Shown here: positions 54,177 to 64,000 of the stretch, piece by piece
How positions within the stretch are numbered: position 1 is the first letter of the stretch
How the letters are laid out: every line of letters begins with the position of its first letter
From: Jannaschia sp. CCS1
Lineage (GTDB): Bacteria; Pseudomonadota; Alphaproteobacteria; Rhodobacterales; Rhodobacteraceae
Direction: 5' to 3'
Assembly: GCF_000013565.1 (NCBI RefSeq)
Contig: NC_007802.1
Coordinates: forward strand, 1,736,001 to 1,800,000
DNA: 64,000 nucleotides
The notes under the pieces: model-generated
Databases searched by the model: none
What the model saw: the letters and a program-made list of their open reading frames with translations, nothing else
Told to the model about the DNA's origin: nothing
Position numbers and translations under genes: made by a program

Positions 54177-55070
54177 ATGGCCCAGAAATCCCGGATCGAC
54201 GCCTTTGGCGCGATCTCGCTTACCGGCTTCGCGCTTCTTCTGGCGTTCAATCAGGTGCTCATCAAGTTCGTGAACGAGGGCTTGCAGCCGATGTTTTTCG
54301 CAGGCCTCCGGTCGCTCGGCGGGGCCATTGTGATCTTTGCCTGGATGAAGGTGCGCGGGCTGTCCATTTCAATCGCGCCCGGCACGTTGCCCGCCGGTCT
54401 GATGATCGGCACCGTCTTTGCGCTGGAGTTCGTGTGCCTGTTTTGGGCACTGGATCTGACAAGTGTGACACGCACCTCCGTCATCTTCTACACCATGCCG
54501 ATGTGGCTGGCCCTGGCCGCCCATTTTCTGATGCCCGGGGAGCGGCTGACACCTGTGAAGTTGACCGGACTTGCGGTGGCGTTCGCGGGTGTTGTCGTGG
54601 CCCTGACAATGCGCGGGGACGGGGGAGGGGAGGCCTCTCTGCTCGGGGACATATTGGCGCTTTTGGGGGCTATATTCTGGGCCGCCATTGCGCTTTGCGC
54701 GCGGGCCACAAAGTTGCGCGAGGTCCGGCCTGAGATGCAGTTGCTTTGGCAACTCGCCGTCTCCGCGCCCCTGTTGCTGTTGGCATCGCTGGCCTTTGGC
54801 CCGCTGCTGCGCGCGCCGGAGATGATCCATTGGATCGGCCTTGGTGCGCAGATCCTGCTAATCGTGTCGGCGGGCTTCCTGTTCTGGCTGTGGCTGCTAA
54901 CGATCTACCCGGCCAGTTCCGTGGCTGCATTCTCCTTCCTGACGCCCGTCTTCGGTGTGGCGCTTGGCTGGCTGGTTCTGGGGGAAGAAGTGGGGCCAGG
55001 CATCCTCGTGGCGCTGACGCTGGTGTGTTTGGGGCTGCTGCTGATCAACCGGCCCGCCCGGAGCGGATGA
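54177..55070 (+). CDS. EamA/DMT-family transporter, second
   Basis: A 297-residue membrane protein with about ten helices in two EamA repeats, FGAISLTGFALLLAFNQVLIKFVNEGLQPMFFAGLRS at the start and LALLGAIFWAAIALCARATKLREV in the second half, ending LVLGEEVGPGILVALTLVCLGLLLIN. Substrate unknown. GAGAGGAG precedes ATG 54177. It is not a close copy of the transporter at 51308 and converges on selO. Confidence 0.88.
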   Translation: MAQKSRIDAFGAISLTGFALLLAFNQVLIKFVNEGLQPMFFAGLRSLGGAIVIFAWMKVRGLSISIAPGTLPAGLMIGTVFALEFVCLFWALDLTSVTRTSVIFYTMPMWLALAAHFLMPGERLTPVKLTGLAVAFAGVVVALTMRGDGGGEASLLGDILALLGAIFWAAIALCARATKLREVRPEMQLLWQLAVSAPLLLLASLAFGPLLRAPEMIHWIGLGAQILLIVSAGFLFWLWLLTIYPASSVAAFSFLTPVFGVALGWLVLGEEVGPGILVALTLVCLGLLLINRPARSG

Positions 55071-55110
55071 CCCCTGCCCAGATCCGGTGCGTCGGAGGCC
55101 CTCGCGCCGT

Positions 55111-56553
55111 TTAGGTGCCGCAGAAGGTTTGGGTGACGGCTTCCGAGCGTGCCGGTGTGGCTTGCAGATCTGCGAACTCCGGGCGGTCTGTAAAGGGATC
55201 TTGCAACGCCGTGGTCAACCGCTCAAACGGGGCAAAATCCCCCTTTACCGCAGCCTGAATGACCTCTTCGATCCGGTGATTGCGCGGGATCAGGGCCGGG
55301 TTGTCTGCTTGCATGGATGCAATACGGGCCGCCTTGGCCACATTGTCCCGTGCAAGTCGCGCGCGCCACGCCTTCAGCCAGGGGGCGAGGACGGCTGGCG
55401 CGGCGAAGGCCTCTGCGGCGCGCTCCGGCTCGGGGCCGGACAGGGCGCGGAACACTTGCGTGAAATCACCGCCGCCCTGTTCCATCCGGTTGAGCAGGTC
55501 AAACGCCAGTTGCGCGTCCCCCTCCTGTTCACTGACCAACCCCAGCTTGGCCCGCAACACCCCATGCCAGGCAGTGTCAAACCGGGCGGCAAAACCGTTG
55601 ACGGCTTCTGTGAACTCTTCAATCGCGGCGTCCCGGTCCGGCATCAAGGGCAGAAGCGCCGTGGCCAGTTGGGCCAGGTTCCACGCCGCGATCTGCGGTT
55701 GCTGCGCATAGGCATAGCGCCCGAATTGGTCGATGGAGGAGAAGACCTTGTTCGCCTCATACGTATCCATGAACGCGCAGGGGCCGTAGTCGATGGTCTC
55801 GCCCGAAAGGGTCATGTTGTCGGTATTCATCACGCCATGGATGAAGCCCACGCCCATCCACTTTGCGATCAGGTCGGCCTGCGCCTGCAACGCCGCGTCC
55901 AGCAGGCCGGAGGGGCCGTCGACGTCCGGATAATGCCGCGCGATGGTGTGGTCCAAAAGCGCTTGCAAGGCGTCCACGTCCTGGCGGGCTGCGAAGTATT
56001 GAAATGTGCCGACACGGATGTGCGACGCCGCCACGCGCGTCAGAACCGCGCCGGGCATCCGGGCCTCGCGCAACACAATTTCTCCGGTTGTCACTGCCGC
56101 TAAGGCCCGCGTTGTGGGGATGCCCAAGGCGGCCATCGCCTCTGACACGATATATTCGCGCAGGACCGGACCCAGCCACGCGCGCCCGTCGCCCATTCGG
56201 GAATAAGGCGTCTGGCCCGCGCCCTTCAACTGCACATCAAAACGTGCGCCGTCCGGGGCCACCACCTCGCCTAACATCACGGCGCGCCCGTCGCCCAATT
56301 GCTGCGACCAGCCGCCGAACTGGTGGCCTGCATAGACCTGCGCCAAGGGGGCCGCGCCCATGGGTACAACGTTGCCCGCAAATAACTGCGCCAGCTCTGC
56401 GTCGCTTTCACCCAACGTGATGCCAAGCCGCTCTGCCAGGGGGCGATTGACCGCGATCAATCCGGGCTCCGCCACGGGTTTGGGGGACATGCGCGTGAAG
56501 AAGCGATCGGGCAGGCTGGCATAGGTGTTATCGAACGGGAAGGCGTCTGGCAT
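55111..56553 (-). CDS. selO: SelO-type protein adenylyltransferase
   Basis: A 480-residue pseudokinase-fold protein that transfers AMP to Ser, Thr or Tyr of target proteins and responds to oxidative stress. Family features: [56 protein letters not shown], and [24 protein letters not shown]. The C terminus ends TFCGT, with Cys where selenocysteine occurs in animal SelO. The gene is complete. Confidence 0.94.
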   Translation of the reverse strand: MPDAFPFDNTYASLPDRFFTRMSPKPVAEPGLIAVNRPLAERLGITLGESDAELAQLFAGNVVPMGAAPLAQVYAGHQFGGWSQQLGDGRAVMLGEVVAPDGARFDVQLKGAGQTPYSRMGDGRAWLGPVLREYIVSEAMAALGIPTTRALAAVTTGEIVLREARMPGAVLTRVAASHIRVGTFQYFAARQDVDALQALLDHTIARHYPDVDGPSGLLDAALQAQADLIAKWMGVGFIHGVMNTDNMTLSGETIDYGPCAFMDTYEANKVFSSIDQFGRYAYAQQPQIAAWNLAQLATALLPLMPDRDAAIEEFTEAVNGFAARFDTAWHGVLRAKLGLVSEQEGDAQLAFDLLNRMEQGGGDFTQVFRALSGPEPERAAEAFAAPAVLAPWLKAWRARLARDNVAKAARIASMQADNPALIPRNHRIEEVIQAAVKGDFAPFERLTTALQDPFTDRPEFADLQATPARSEAVTQTFCGT

Positions 56554-56615
56554 GGGGGTCTCCGGCGTTTTGCCTGATGTAGGGGTTTGGGCCGGGGTTG
56601 CCTAGGGCGGAAGGT

Positions 56616-57053
56616 TCAGGGCGAGGTGAACTGGATTTCGATCAGCACGGGCCGGGTCGCGACTTGTCCCAGCGGGGTGCGTGACAGGGCGTCTGCCTCG
56701 ATCCGTAACTGTTGGGGAGCCTCCGTGATCAAGGCGTTTTGCAGGGGAAACCAAAGAAATGTTTCGGGGCCGAGCGGGGTGCCTGTGCCGTCCGATGTGC
56801 CAGTTGCGGTGTTGAGGCTGAGATGTCGGACCTCCATCGCGCCGTCCGTTGTCATCAGCGTCAGGTGCAGGATCGGAGGCAGGGGAAACCCCAAGTGCAT
56901 CTGGGCAAACGACATTGGCTGACCGGGTTCAATCGGGGCCACTTCCGTGAGCGCGATGGTCGTCCCCGCGACCGTCAGATGGGCCAGCGCCGGGCCGTCG
57001 GCTGTCGCGGGCAGGGGGGCGAGGCAGAGGGCGCAGGCTAGCGCTGCCCTCAT
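56616..57053 (-). CDS. Secreted protein of unknown function
   Basis: A 145-residue protein with a Sec signal peptide (ALACALCLAPLPATA) and a beta-rich mature part (LAHLTVAGTTIALTEVAPIEPGQPMSFAQMHLGFPLPPILHLTLM). I recognise no domain. It overlaps the stop of the nucleoside hydrolase gene by four bases and is probably coupled to it. A periplasmic partner of unknown role. Confidence 0.7.
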   Translation of the reverse strand: MRAALACALCLAPLPATADGPALAHLTVAGTTIALTEVAPIEPGQPMSFAQMHLGFPLPPILHLTLMTTDGAMEVRHLSLNTATGTSDGTGTPLGPETFLWFPLQNALITEAPQQLRIEADALSRTPLGQVATRPVLIEIQFTSP

Positions 57054-57985
57054 AGCCGCCCGATCCGGTCAACCAACAGCGCGAAGAAGCCGTCCGCGTC
57101 CAGGTCGCCGATGAACATCGCGTTCTTTTCGCGGTCCGTCACCCCCCACCAATCGGCCACGGTCATGCCGCGTGTCAGGTCGGACCGGGTCTCGATCTCC
57201 ACATTGATGACCCGGCCGGAAAACAGCTCCGGCGCGATCAGATAGGCGATGACGCACGGGTCATGGAGCGGCGCGCCCGCACTGCCGTACTTCTCCTTAT
57301 CGAACCTCTCGAAGAAATCCGTCCATTCCGCAACCATCGTGCCGGGACGCGTGCCCATATCGCGGAACGCCTGCACACGCGGCGCGGTGGTTAGCGCCTT
57401 GTGGGTCACGTCAAGGCCCATAACCACGATGTCACAGCCGGATTTGAAGACGATGTCCGCCGCCTCCGGGTCCACGTAGATGTTGAATTCGGCGGCAGGT
57501 GTGATGTTGCCCACCTCGAAATACGCGCCCCCCATCAGGACAATCTGTTGGACTTTCTCAACAATGTCCGGTGCGCGGTCAAAGGCGGTCGCGATATTGG
57601 TGAGTGGGCCGAGGGGGCAGAGGGTTACCGTGCCCGCGGGCTCACGGCGCAAGGTGTCGACAATGAAATCGACGCCGTGCGCGTCTTGCAACGGCATCGT
57701 CGGCTCTGGCAGTTCAGGCCCGTCCAACCCGGTCTTGCCGTGCACATGCTCTGCCGTCACCAGATCGTGGCGCAATGGTCTGTCGCAGCCTGCGAACACC
57801 GGCACGTCCGCGCGACCCGCCAGCTCGCATACGATCCGCGCGTTTTTGGCGGTTAGCTCCAGGGGCACATTGCCCGCCACAGCCGTCACCCCCATCACCT
57901 CCAATTCCGGTGAGGCGAGGGCCAGCAGAATTGCGACTGCGTCATCCTGGCCCGGATCCGTGTCGATGATAATCTTGCGCGCCAT
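57050..57985 (-). CDS. Inosine-uridine preferring nucleoside hydrolase
   Basis: A 311-residue calcium enzyme that splits nucleosides into base and ribose. The signature DTDPGQDDAVAILLALASPEL supplies the Asp ligands, and FNIYVDPEAADIVF and PLHDPCVIAYL are the remaining family motifs. No signal peptide, so cytoplasmic. The start at 57985 begins MARKIIIDTDPG. Base specificity cannot be read. Confidence 0.92.
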   Translation of the reverse strand: MARKIIIDTDPGQDDAVAILLALASPELEVMGVTAVAGNVPLELTAKNARIVCELAGRADVPVFAGCDRPLRHDLVTAEHVHGKTGLDGPELPEPTMPLQDAHGVDFIVDTLRREPAGTVTLCPLGPLTNIATAFDRAPDIVEKVQQIVLMGGAYFEVGNITPAAEFNIYVDPEAADIVFKSGCDIVVMGLDVTHKALTTAPRVQAFRDMGTRPGTMVAEWTDFFERFDKEKYGSAGAPLHDPCVIAYLIAPELFSGRVINVEIETRSDLTRGMTVADWWGVTDREKNAMFIGDLDADGFFALLVDRIGRL

Positions 57986-58157
57986 GGGCCCCTCCGATCT
58001 GCGTCCTGATAGGAGCGGAGGGCGGCATGATATGCAAGTATACCATTGACACATTTAGCGCGGCCGGGTTGGCAATACGGGCTCAATCATCTGTCGCTGG
58101 CGTTCAACTGCACGAGACGACTTGACGGACGCGCGCGCGCGGCGCATCTGGGAGACC

Positions 58158-58616
58158 ATGAAAATACTCCTATATATCATCGCCGCCGGCGTCATTGCGA
58201 CCATCGCATTGGCCGCCTATGTCCGCCTGGCCCCGGTCGATGCCGCGCAGTGGCACGTTGACCCGGAAGAGGTCACGCCGCCGTCTTCCCCCAACTTCTC
58301 GCTCCTGGCGGGCTCTGGAGCCGTCACGGTGCCCGCGCCCGCGCTGGCCGTGGCGGGCCGTTTGCAGAATATCGCGGAGGCGGACGGGGCAGAGGTTGTC
58401 GCAGGCTCCCTCGGGGAAGGGTTCGTGACCTACATCGTGCGCTCCCGCATCATGGGGTTTCCGGATTTCGTGACGATCCGATTGGTGCCTGAGGAGGACA
58501 CGACGCGGCTGCACATCTTCTCGCGCTCTCGGCACGGGATGAGCGATCTGGGCGTGAACACGGCGCGGGTTCAGCGTTGGTTGACGGCCGCCCGCAATGA
58601 AGAAAGCGGAACCTGA
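58158..58616 (+). CDS. DUF1499 protein
   Basis: A 152-residue protein: membrane segment 3-22, then a DUF1499 domain with AGRLQNIAEADGAEVVAGSLGEGFVTYIVRSRIMGFPDFVTIRLVPEEDTTRLHIFSRSRHGMSDLGVNTARVQRWL. Function unknown. ATG 58158 follows GGGAGA. Its TGA is immediately before the prfA ATG, so it is cotranscribed with prfA and prmC. Confidence 0.85.
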   Translation: MKILLYIIAAGVIATIALAAYVRLAPVDAAQWHVDPEEVTPPSSPNFSLLAGSGAVTVPAPALAVAGRLQNIAEADGAEVVAGSLGEGFVTYIVRSRIMGFPDFVTIRLVPEEDTTRLHIFSRSRHGMSDLGVNTARVQRWLTAARNEESGT

Positions 58617-59681
58617 ATGGCCGCAACACTGCCCCGCGACCGCCTGCGACAGATCACGGATCGGTTCGAATATCTGGAAGCGCAGCTCAACGGCGGGCCG
58701 GACCCTTCAGACATCGCCAAGATCAGCCGGGAATATGCGGAGCTGAAGCCGGTCGTCGCCGAGATTGCGGGGTACGAGCAACTGCTGGCGGATATGGCCG
58801 AGGCGCAGAACATGCTGGCCGATCCTGACATGAGGCCCCTGGCGGAGGAGGAATTGCCCCGCCTGGAAGCCGCCATCCCCGCCGCCGAGCAATCGCTGCA
58901 ACTGGCGCTTCTGCCCAAGGATGCCGCCGACGCGAAGCCTGCAATGATCGAGATCCGCCCTGGCACCGGCGGCGATGAGGCGGCTTTGTTCGCGGGTGAT
59001 CTGTTGCGGATGTATACGCGCTATGCGGAGGCGCGCGGCTGGCGGTTGGAGATCGTGGATCTGCAGGAGAGTGATCTGGGCGGCATCAAGGAATGCACTG
59101 CGCGGGTGGAGGGGGAGAATGTCTTTGCCCGGCTGAAGTTTGAGAGTGGCGTCCACCGGGTCCAGCGCGTGCCGGAAACGGAATCGGGCGGGCGTATCCA
59201 TACCTCTGCCGCCACCGTCGCTGTGTTGCCGGAGGCCGAGGACGTCGACATTGACATCCCCGCCACCGATATTCGCATCGACACAATGCGCGCCAGCGGG
59301 GCGGGCGGGCAGCACGTGAACACCACGGATTCAGCGGTGCGCATCACCCATGTGCCCTCTGGCATCGTGGTCGTCAGTTCCGAGAAGTCCCAGCACCGCA
59401 ACCGGGAAATCGCGATGCAGACGCTGCGCACCCGGCTCTATGATCTGGAACGGCAGAAGGCGGATGATGCCATGGCCGCGGACCGCAAGGCGCAGATCGG
59501 CTCGGGCGATCGCTCGGAGCGGATCCGCACCTATAATTTCCCGCAAGGGCGCATGACCGATCACCGCATTAACCTGACACTCTATAAGCTGGATGCGGTG
59601 ATGCTGGGGGATCTGGACGAAATCGTCGACGCCCTGACGGCAGAGGATCAGGCCATGAAACTGGCCGAGATGACCGGGTGA
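58617..59681 (+). CDS. prfA: Peptide chain release factor 1
   Basis: A 354-residue factor that releases peptides at UAA and UAG. The catalytic GGQ is in [16 protein letters not shown]; the stop-reading PxT motif is PET in [15 protein letters not shown]. Full length. Starts directly at the DUF1499 stop and overlaps prmC as GTGA, so release factor and its methyltransferase are coupled. Confidence 0.97.
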   Translation: MAATLPRDRLRQITDRFEYLEAQLNGGPDPSDIAKISREYAELKPVVAEIAGYEQLLADMAEAQNMLADPDMRPLAEEELPRLEAAIPAAEQSLQLALLPKDAADAKPAMIEIRPGTGGDEAALFAGDLLRMYTRYAEARGWRLEIVDLQESDLGGIKECTARVEGENVFARLKFESGVHRVQRVPETESGGRIHTSAATVAVLPEAEDVDIDIPATDIRIDTMRASGAGGQHVNTTDSAVRITHVPSGIVVVSSEKSQHRNREIAMQTLRTRLYDLERQKADDAMAADRKAQIGSGDRSERIRTYNFPQGRMTDHRINLTLYKLDAVMLGDLDEIVDALTAEDQAMKLAEMTG

Positions 59682-60520
59682 CTCTTCTGTTGAGGCACAG
59701 CCTTGAGCTTGCCCGAAAAGGGTTTTCCGATTTTTTGCCTGATGGGGAGGCCGAACGCGAAGCGCGGCTTTTGATGTGTCACGCGCTAAAGATTTCTTCC
59801 GCCCAATTGTATGCGCGGTTGGATGAAACCTGGCCGACGGGCCCTCCCTTTCAGCTGTTTGTCGAGGCCTGCGAGGCGCGCAAGTCCCGCCAACCGCTGA
59901 GCCAGATTATCGGTGAAGTGGAGTTCTATGGGCGCCGGTTTTTTGTGAACTCTGACGTGCTGACACCGCGCCCCGATACGGAAACGCTTGTCGATCAGGC
60001 CCTATCGGGCGGTTTCGAGCGCGTGCTGGATCTTGGCACCGGGTCCGGGTGTGTTCTTGCGACGCTTTTGGCGGAGCGTCCGGGATCAAATGGGGTCGGC
60101 ACTGATCTGTCGCAGCCCGCGCTGGAGGTGGCCGCGCGCAACGTCGCACGCCAAGGGGTGCAGGACCGCGCGGTCTTGGTTCATTCGGATTGGTTCGAGG
60201 CGGTGCAGGGACAGTTCGACCTTATCCTCTCGAACCCTCCCTACATTGCCGCAGCCGAGATGCGGGGATTGGCGCCCGAGGTTCGGGATTGGGAGCCGCA
60301 TGTGGCCCTGACACCGGGCGGGGACGGTTTGACCGCCTACCGCATCATCACGGCCGCGGGCCCCATGCATCTGCGCGCTGGTGGCCGTCTGATGGTCGAG
60401 ATCGGCCTTGATCAGGGCGCGGCGGTGGCAGAGCTGTTCCGCGCGGCAGGGTTTGGCGACGTCCGGATCACGCAGGACCTGAGCGGCCATGACCGTGTTG
60501 TTGGCGGAATCACGCCCTAA
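59678..60520 (+). CDS. prmC: Release factor glutamine methyltransferase
   Basis: A 280-residue AdoMet enzyme that methylates the GGQ glutamine of release factors. [19 protein letters not shown] binds AdoMet and [10 protein letters not shown] holds the NPPY motif that grips the glutamine. The start is GTG at 59678, four bases before the prfA end. Its partner is directly upstream. A 236-base gap follows. Confidence 0.96.
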   Translation: MTLLLRHSLELARKGFSDFLPDGEAEREARLLMCHALKISSAQLYARLDETWPTGPPFQLFVEACEARKSRQPLSQIIGEVEFYGRRFFVNSDVLTPRPDTETLVDQALSGGFERVLDLGTGSGCVLATLLAERPGSNGVGTDLSQPALEVAARNVARQGVQDRAVLVHSDWFEAVQGQFDLILSNPPYIAAAEMRGLAPEVRDWEPHVALTPGGDGLTAYRIITAAGPMHLRAGGRLMVEIGLDQGAAVAELFRAAGFGDVRITQDLSGHDRVVGGITP

Positions 60521-60756
60521 AAACCGTTACATCTGATCGAAACCCCTGTTTTGTGCCAGATTAGGCTGGACTCGCCCGCACCCCCGTGCTTACTCAGTCC
60601 CAAGTGCAGACAGCGGCCCGTTTGGCCCGTCGGTGCTTTTCTCGCCAGATCGCGCAGTGCTGGGTTCCAGCGCAGACCACGCGCAGACTGAGATTTTCCG
60701 GGCCCCGCCAAAGTTGCGATGTGGCCGCCAACCAGGACCACTGGATTAGTACACAC

Positions 60757-61431
60757 ATGAGATCTTCGAAGAACCGCTCGCGGTCCAAAGGGAACCGCAA
60801 TCGCAATGGCTCTATGGGAAATATCGTCAATCGGGTCTTTGACTCGTCTGGCCCCGAGGGCAAGGTGCGCGGCACGCCACAGCAGATTGTGGACAAATAC
60901 AATCAACTGACCCGCGACGCGCAGCTCTCCAACGACCGCGTGGCCGCCGAGAGCTTTCAGCAGCACGCCGAGCATTACACGCGGATGCTGGCGCAAGCCC
61001 TGCGCGAGCAAGAGGCCAAGCAGGCACAACATCAGGCCAACCAGCAAAACAACCAGGGCGGTGGACAGCAAGGTGGCAACCAACAAGGCGGCAACCAGCA
61101 GGGCGGAGGCGACCAGCAGGGTGGCGGCAACCAGGGTGGCGGCAATCGCCGCAACCGGGGCGGTGGTGGCGGTGGCGGAGGCGGACAAGATCCGCAGCAG
61201 ACCGAGCAGCCCCGGGTTGAGGCCGAGGCGCAGGGCTCTTTCGATGCGGTGATTGATCCCACCGACGGGGATAGCGGCCTGGTCGAGACGCCTGAAAGCA
61301 GCCCGAAGCCCAAGCGCGCCCGCACGCGCCGCCGCAAGGCCGATGCGCCCAAGGACGCGCCTGCCGGTGAGGCGGGCGAGGGCGGTGACAGCGGTGGTGG
61401 TGACAAACCGCCGCAAGAGGCCGCTGAATAG
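60757..61431 (+). CDS. DUF4167 protein
   Basis: A 224-residue protein of the DUF4167 family: basic start MRSSKNRSRSKGNRNRNGSMGNIVNRVFDSSGP, a conserved helical core (VRGTPQQIVDKYNQLTRDAQLSNDRVAAESFQQHAEHYTRM), then a Gln/Gly/Asn-rich region of about 60 residues and a polar tail. The family is widespread in alphaproteobacteria and may bind RNA. The start is set by the conserved N terminus; no good ribosome binding site is seen. Confidence 0.85.
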   Translation: MRSSKNRSRSKGNRNRNGSMGNIVNRVFDSSGPEGKVRGTPQQIVDKYNQLTRDAQLSNDRVAAESFQQHAEHYTRMLAQALREQEAKQAQHQANQQNNQGGGQQGGNQQGGNQQGGGDQQGGGNQGGGNRRNRGGGGGGGGGQDPQQTEQPRVEAEAQGSFDAVIDPTDGDSGLVETPESSPKPKRARTRRRKADAPKDAPAGEAGEGGDSGGGDKPPQEAAE

Positions 61432-61449
61432 CGCTAATCGCAACGAAAC

Positions 61450-61475
61450 AGGGGCCCGCACGTGGCCCCTTTTTT
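61450..61475 (+). terminator. Intrinsic terminator after the DUF4167 gene
   Basis: AGGGGCC (61450-61456), a seven-base loop, GGCCCCT (61464-61470), then TTTTT. It overlaps the last codon of the convergent rsmA gene. Confidence 0.85.
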
Positions 61476-62343
61476 ATGCCTCGCGCCCGTGGCTTGGCGT
61501 GATGACATCCTCCATGACGCGGGCGAGGGCGCAGAAGCCCTCCAGCGGCACCTGCTCCGCGCGATCCGTGGGTTTTAGTCCGGCGGCAACCAGACGATCC
61601 TCAATATCCGGGGCCAAGCCCTTCAACGCGGCGCGCAACATCTTGCGGCGCTGCCCGAACGCAGCAGCCACAACGCGGGTCAGAACGCGGGCGTCCGCCG
61701 GGAACCGGGGCGCAGGCAGGGCGGTAAAGTGGACCACCGCCGAATGGACCTTGGGCGGCGGGGTGAACGCCTCCGGCGGCAGGCCCATCACGATCCGTGG
61801 ATCGGCCCGCCATTGCGACAGGATCGCAAGGCGTCCGTAGGTTTTGGAGCCGGGCTGCGCCACGATCCGCTCCGCCACTTCGCGCTGGAACATCAGGGTC
61901 AGGCTCTCCCACGGGGGCGGCCAGGACGCGGGGGTGAGCCAGCGGACAAGCAATTCCGTACCCACATTGTAGGGCAGATTGGCGACGATCTTGCGGGGGG
62001 CTTGCAGGTCCGCCGCCCAATCCAGCTCCAACGCGTCGGCGTTCAAAACCTTGAGACGGCCGGGATAGATGGCCTCAATCTCCGCCAGCACGGGCAGGCA
62101 ACGGGGGTCTTTCTCCACGGCCACCACCCGGCGTGCGCCCTCTGCCAATAACCCACGGGTCAGGCCACCGGGGCCGGGGCCCACTTCTAACACATCGACG
62201 CTGGTCAAATCCCCAGCCAGCCGCGCAATCTTCGCCGTCAGGTTCAGGTCCAGCAGAAAGTTCTGCCCCAGCGCCTTTCGCGCCGACAACCCGTGGGCCG
62301 CAATGACGTCCCGCAGCGGGGGAAGCCCGTCAATGGCCACCAT
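61474..62343 (-). CDS. rsmA: 16S rRNA dimethyladenosine transferase (RsmA/KsgA)
   Basis: A 289-residue methyltransferase that dimethylates two adenosines near the 3' end of 16S r[39 protein letters not shown], and the catalytic NLPYNVG are present. A start at 62343 follows GAAGGAG contributed by a family A repeat; an upstream Met at 62391 would place the repeat inside the protein. Part of the surA-pdxA-rsmA order. Confidence 0.96.
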   Translation of the reverse strand: MVAIDGLPPLRDVIAAHGLSARKALGQNFLLDLNLTAKIARLAGDLTSVDVLEVGPGPGGLTRGLLAEGARRVVAVEKDPRCLPVLAEIEAIYPGRLKVLNADALELDWAADLQAPRKIVANLPYNVGTELLVRWLTPASWPPPWESLTLMFQREVAERIVAQPGSKTYGRLAILSQWRADPRIVMGLPPEAFTPPPKVHSAVVHFTALPAPRFPADARVLTRVVAAAFGQRRKMLRAALKGLAPDIEDRLVAAGLKPTDRAEQVPLEGFCALARVMEDVITPSHGREA

Positions 62344-62347
62344 GCGC

Positions 62348-62376
62348 CGCTCCTTCATCTTGGCCATACACCTCTC
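62348..62376 (-). repeat. Dispersed intergenic repeat, family A, copy 5
   Basis: Minus strand: GAGAGGTGTATGGCCAAGAT followed by GAAGGAGCG. It ends four bases before the rsmA ATG, and its GAAGGAG is placed as the ribosome binding site. Confidence 0.75.
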
Positions 62377-62448
62377 GGGGGGATGGGGCATCTTCGATGC
62401 TCCAGGGGGGCAGACAGCCCCGCAACGCCATCGGCCAAGGACGCAGGC

Positions 62449-63432
62449 TCATCGGGTCTCGCCCCGCGCCACAGCCATATCGCGCGCCATTTTCAACGCG
62501 GCAATCAGCGATGTCGCATCGGCGATGCCCTGGCCCGCGATATCAAACGCCGTGCCGTGGTCCGGTGACGTGCGGATGAATGGCAGGCCGAGGGTCACGT
62601 TCACCCCGCCCGAGAAATCCACCGTCTTGATCGGGATCAGGGCCTGATCGTGGTACATCGCGATTGCAACGTCATAACCCGCCCGAGCGCTTGCGTGGAA
62701 CATTGTATCGGCAGAGGCAGGCCCGTTGATGGTCAGTCCATTGGCCCGCAATTCGTCCAGCACCGGTGTAATCAACTCGATTTCCTCACGGCCCATGGCC
62801 CCACCTTCGCCTGCATGGGGGTTGAGGCCCGCGACCGCGATCCGAGGCCTCGCGATCCCGAAATCCTGCCGCAACGCGGCCTCGGTGATGCGAATGGTAT
62901 CGCGGAGCAACTTTGCGGTCAGCAAACGGGGCACCTCCGCGACGGGGATGTGGATCGTCACCGGCACCACACGCAGCTCCGGGCAGGCGAGCATCATCAC
63001 CACCTGCCTTACCCCAGCCAGATGCGCCAGATATTCGGTGTGGCCCGGGAAGGCGAAGCCCGCGCCGTCCTTCAGCGCCTTCTTGTGGATCGGCCCGGTG
63101 GTGAGCGCCGCAGCCTCCCCCCGCATCACCAGATCCACGCCGCGCGCGATCACGTCGATCACGCCCTGGGCGTTGGCCGGATCGGGTCGGCCGGGAACTG
63201 CAGGTTCGGCGAAGCTATGGGGCAAAACGGGCAGGCCGTCGCGGCAGGCAGCAACGGCTTCGGATGCCTTGGCCACCTTAACCAGAGGCGCGCCATGGCC
63301 TGCCAGATGCGCCGGGTCGCCGATCACGAAGAACGGGATCTCCGCACCCAATGCGGCCCAGGCGCGGGCGGCAATCTCGGGGCCAATGCCCGCGGGCTCA
63401 CCGACGGAGAGCGCAATGGGCAGGGCCGCCAT
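62449..63432 (-). CDS. pdxA: 4-hydroxythreonine-4-phosphate dehydrogenase
   Basis: A 327-residue enzyme of pyridoxal 5'-phosphate synthesis. Family features: LSVGEPAGIGPEI, TTGPIHKKALKDGAGFAFPGHTEYLA with the metal His, VAGLNPHAGEGGAMGREE and YHDQALIPIKTVDF. It begins directly after the surA stop and is followed by rsmA, as in many proteobacteria. Confidence 0.96.
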   Translation of the reverse strand: MAALPIALSVGEPAGIGPEIAARAWAALGAEIPFFVIGDPAHLAGHGAPLVKVAKASEAVAACRDGLPVLPHSFAEPAVPGRPDPANAQGVIDVIARGVDLVMRGEAAALTTGPIHKKALKDGAGFAFPGHTEYLAHLAGVRQVVMMLACPELRVVPVTIHIPVAEVPRLLTAKLLRDTIRITEAALRQDFGIARPRIAVAGLNPHAGEGGAMGREEIELITPVLDELRANGLTINGPASADTMFHASARAGYDVAIAMYHDQALIPIKTVDFSGGVNVTLGLPFIRTSPDHGTAFDIAGQGIADATSLIAALKMARDMAVARGETR

Positions 63433-64000
63433 TCAGTTGACGTAATTGATGCGGGCCTCAGCGCGCAGCTCTTCCAGATAGTTCGCCGCCAGACGCTGCA
63501 ATTGCTGACCGAATAGCTGTTCGCGGATCCGGTCCACGCCCGCTTCAGGCTCAGCCGACACCCGGTCGCAGAGCATCACGGCGAGCAATACCGTGCCGCC
63601 ATTGCGCGTCACCGCCGTCGACATCTCGTGGTTGTCGAGGGTGCGGATCGCCAGCGCGATATCTTCGGGCACCTGCGAGGGCGGAACGGTGTGACGCTCG
63701 AACCCGCCGGGCAAGACGCCATTGAAATCATTGCAGACATCGACGGCCGCATCCAGGCGCGCTGCCTCTGCCAAACCGTCTGGCGTGCGCCCTCCGGAGA
63801 TGGGCACAGTCACGTAATCAATCGCGGTAATCGGCAGGCGCGGGGAGGTCACCTCCCGCTGGCCGCGATACTGGAACAGGGCGAAGGCCTGCCCGCCCCC
63901 CAGTGACACGGGGTCTGTCACCTGCGCGTATCCCATCTGCATGAACCGATCACGCAGGCCTTCGGGCAACTCGCCCAAAGGACGCCAGCCGGTCACGCCC
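63433..64000 (-). CDS. surA: SurA-like periplasmic chaperone, 3' part
   Basis: The frame is open to the end of the window, so only the C-terminal 188 or so codons are present. The visible sequence ends in a helix-rich segment (GVDRIREQLFGQQLQRLAANYLEELRAEARINYVN), typical of SurA C termini, and earlier shows degenerate parvulin sequence. SurA escorts outer membrane proteins to the BAM complex. Identification rests on the C terminus and on the surA-pdxA-rsmA order. Confidence 0.85.
   Translation of the reverse strand, partial: GVTGWRPLGELPEGLRDRFMQMGYAQVTDPVSLGGGQAFALFQYRGQREVTSPRLPITAIDYVTVPISGGRTPDGLAEAARLDAAVDVCNDFNGVLPGGFERHTVPPSQVPEDIALAIRTLDNHEMSTAVTRNGGTVLLAVMLCDRVSAEPEAGVDRIREQLFGQQLQRLAANYLEELRAEARINYVN

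Overview
The window is a GC-rich stretch of an alphaproteobacterial chromosome, most likely Rhodobacterales (marine roseobacter group). The evidence is the gene content and order: a ureDA-B-C-EFG urease locus with inserted genes, a form II CO-dehydrogenase-type (cox) cluster, a cysG-DUF2849-cysI-cysH-DUF934 sulfur block, rpmF-plsX-fabH-ihfA-merR followed by tRNA-Pro, surA-pdxA-rsmA, a DddP-type DMSP lyase, and two families of short dispersed repeats that I associate with Rhodobacterales. All assignments come from reading the sequence; no database search was run.

Layout. 1-9.4 kb: urease. ureD, ureA, a small membrane protein and ureB are followed by four non-urease genes (LprI-like protein, Tat-exported cyclase, AhpD-like protein, unknown membrane protein), then ureC, a secreted unknown, ureE, ureF and ureG. 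9.4-20.3 kb: an unknown minus-strand gene, then the cox region (AAA+ ATPase CoxD, a secreted Cys-rich protein with its own promoter and terminator, VWA protein CoxE, XdhC-like protein, molybdopterin-binding protein, coxS, a VOC protein, coxL, coxM). CoxL carries AYRGAGR, the form II signature. 20.3-23.7 kb: a short soluble MCP-like protein, infC (probable AUA start), an Ala/Glu-repeat membrane-anchored protein, and ferredoxin-NADP reductase. 23.7-28.9 kb: sulfite assimilation genes with a divergent Lrp-type regulator. 28.9-34.7 kb: hydrolase-OsmC fusion, EEP-family protein, DMSP lyase DddP, a DUF3445 haem N-demethylase-like protein, long dCTP deaminase and tRNA-Pro(GGG). 34.7-45.3 kb: MerR regulator, ihfA, fabH, plsX, rpmF, YceD, BamE, OlsB-like acyltransferase, two poorly known proteins, tyrS and anmK. 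45.3-52.2 kb: a long perfect palindrome, a flotillin/YqiJ pair, a histidine kinase, enolase and an EamA transporter. 52.2-64 kb: a 34-bp tandem repeat, a Fur-family regulator, DUF533, a second EamA, SelO, a nucleoside hydrolase pair, prfA-prmC, DUF4167, rsmA, pdxA and the 3' part of surA.

Taken together the genes suggest a heterotroph able to use urea nitrogen, assimilate sulfate through APS, cleave DMSP, and make a molybdenum hydroxylase of the CO-dehydrogenase family whose substrate is not certain. No prophage, insertion sequence, CRISPR array or recognisable defence system is visible. The least explained items are the four-gene insertion inside the urease structural genes, the autonomous Cys-rich secreted gene inside the cox cluster, the 34-bp tandem repeat beside fur, the 20-bp-arm perfect palindrome, and the dispersed repeat that can supply a ribosome binding site.
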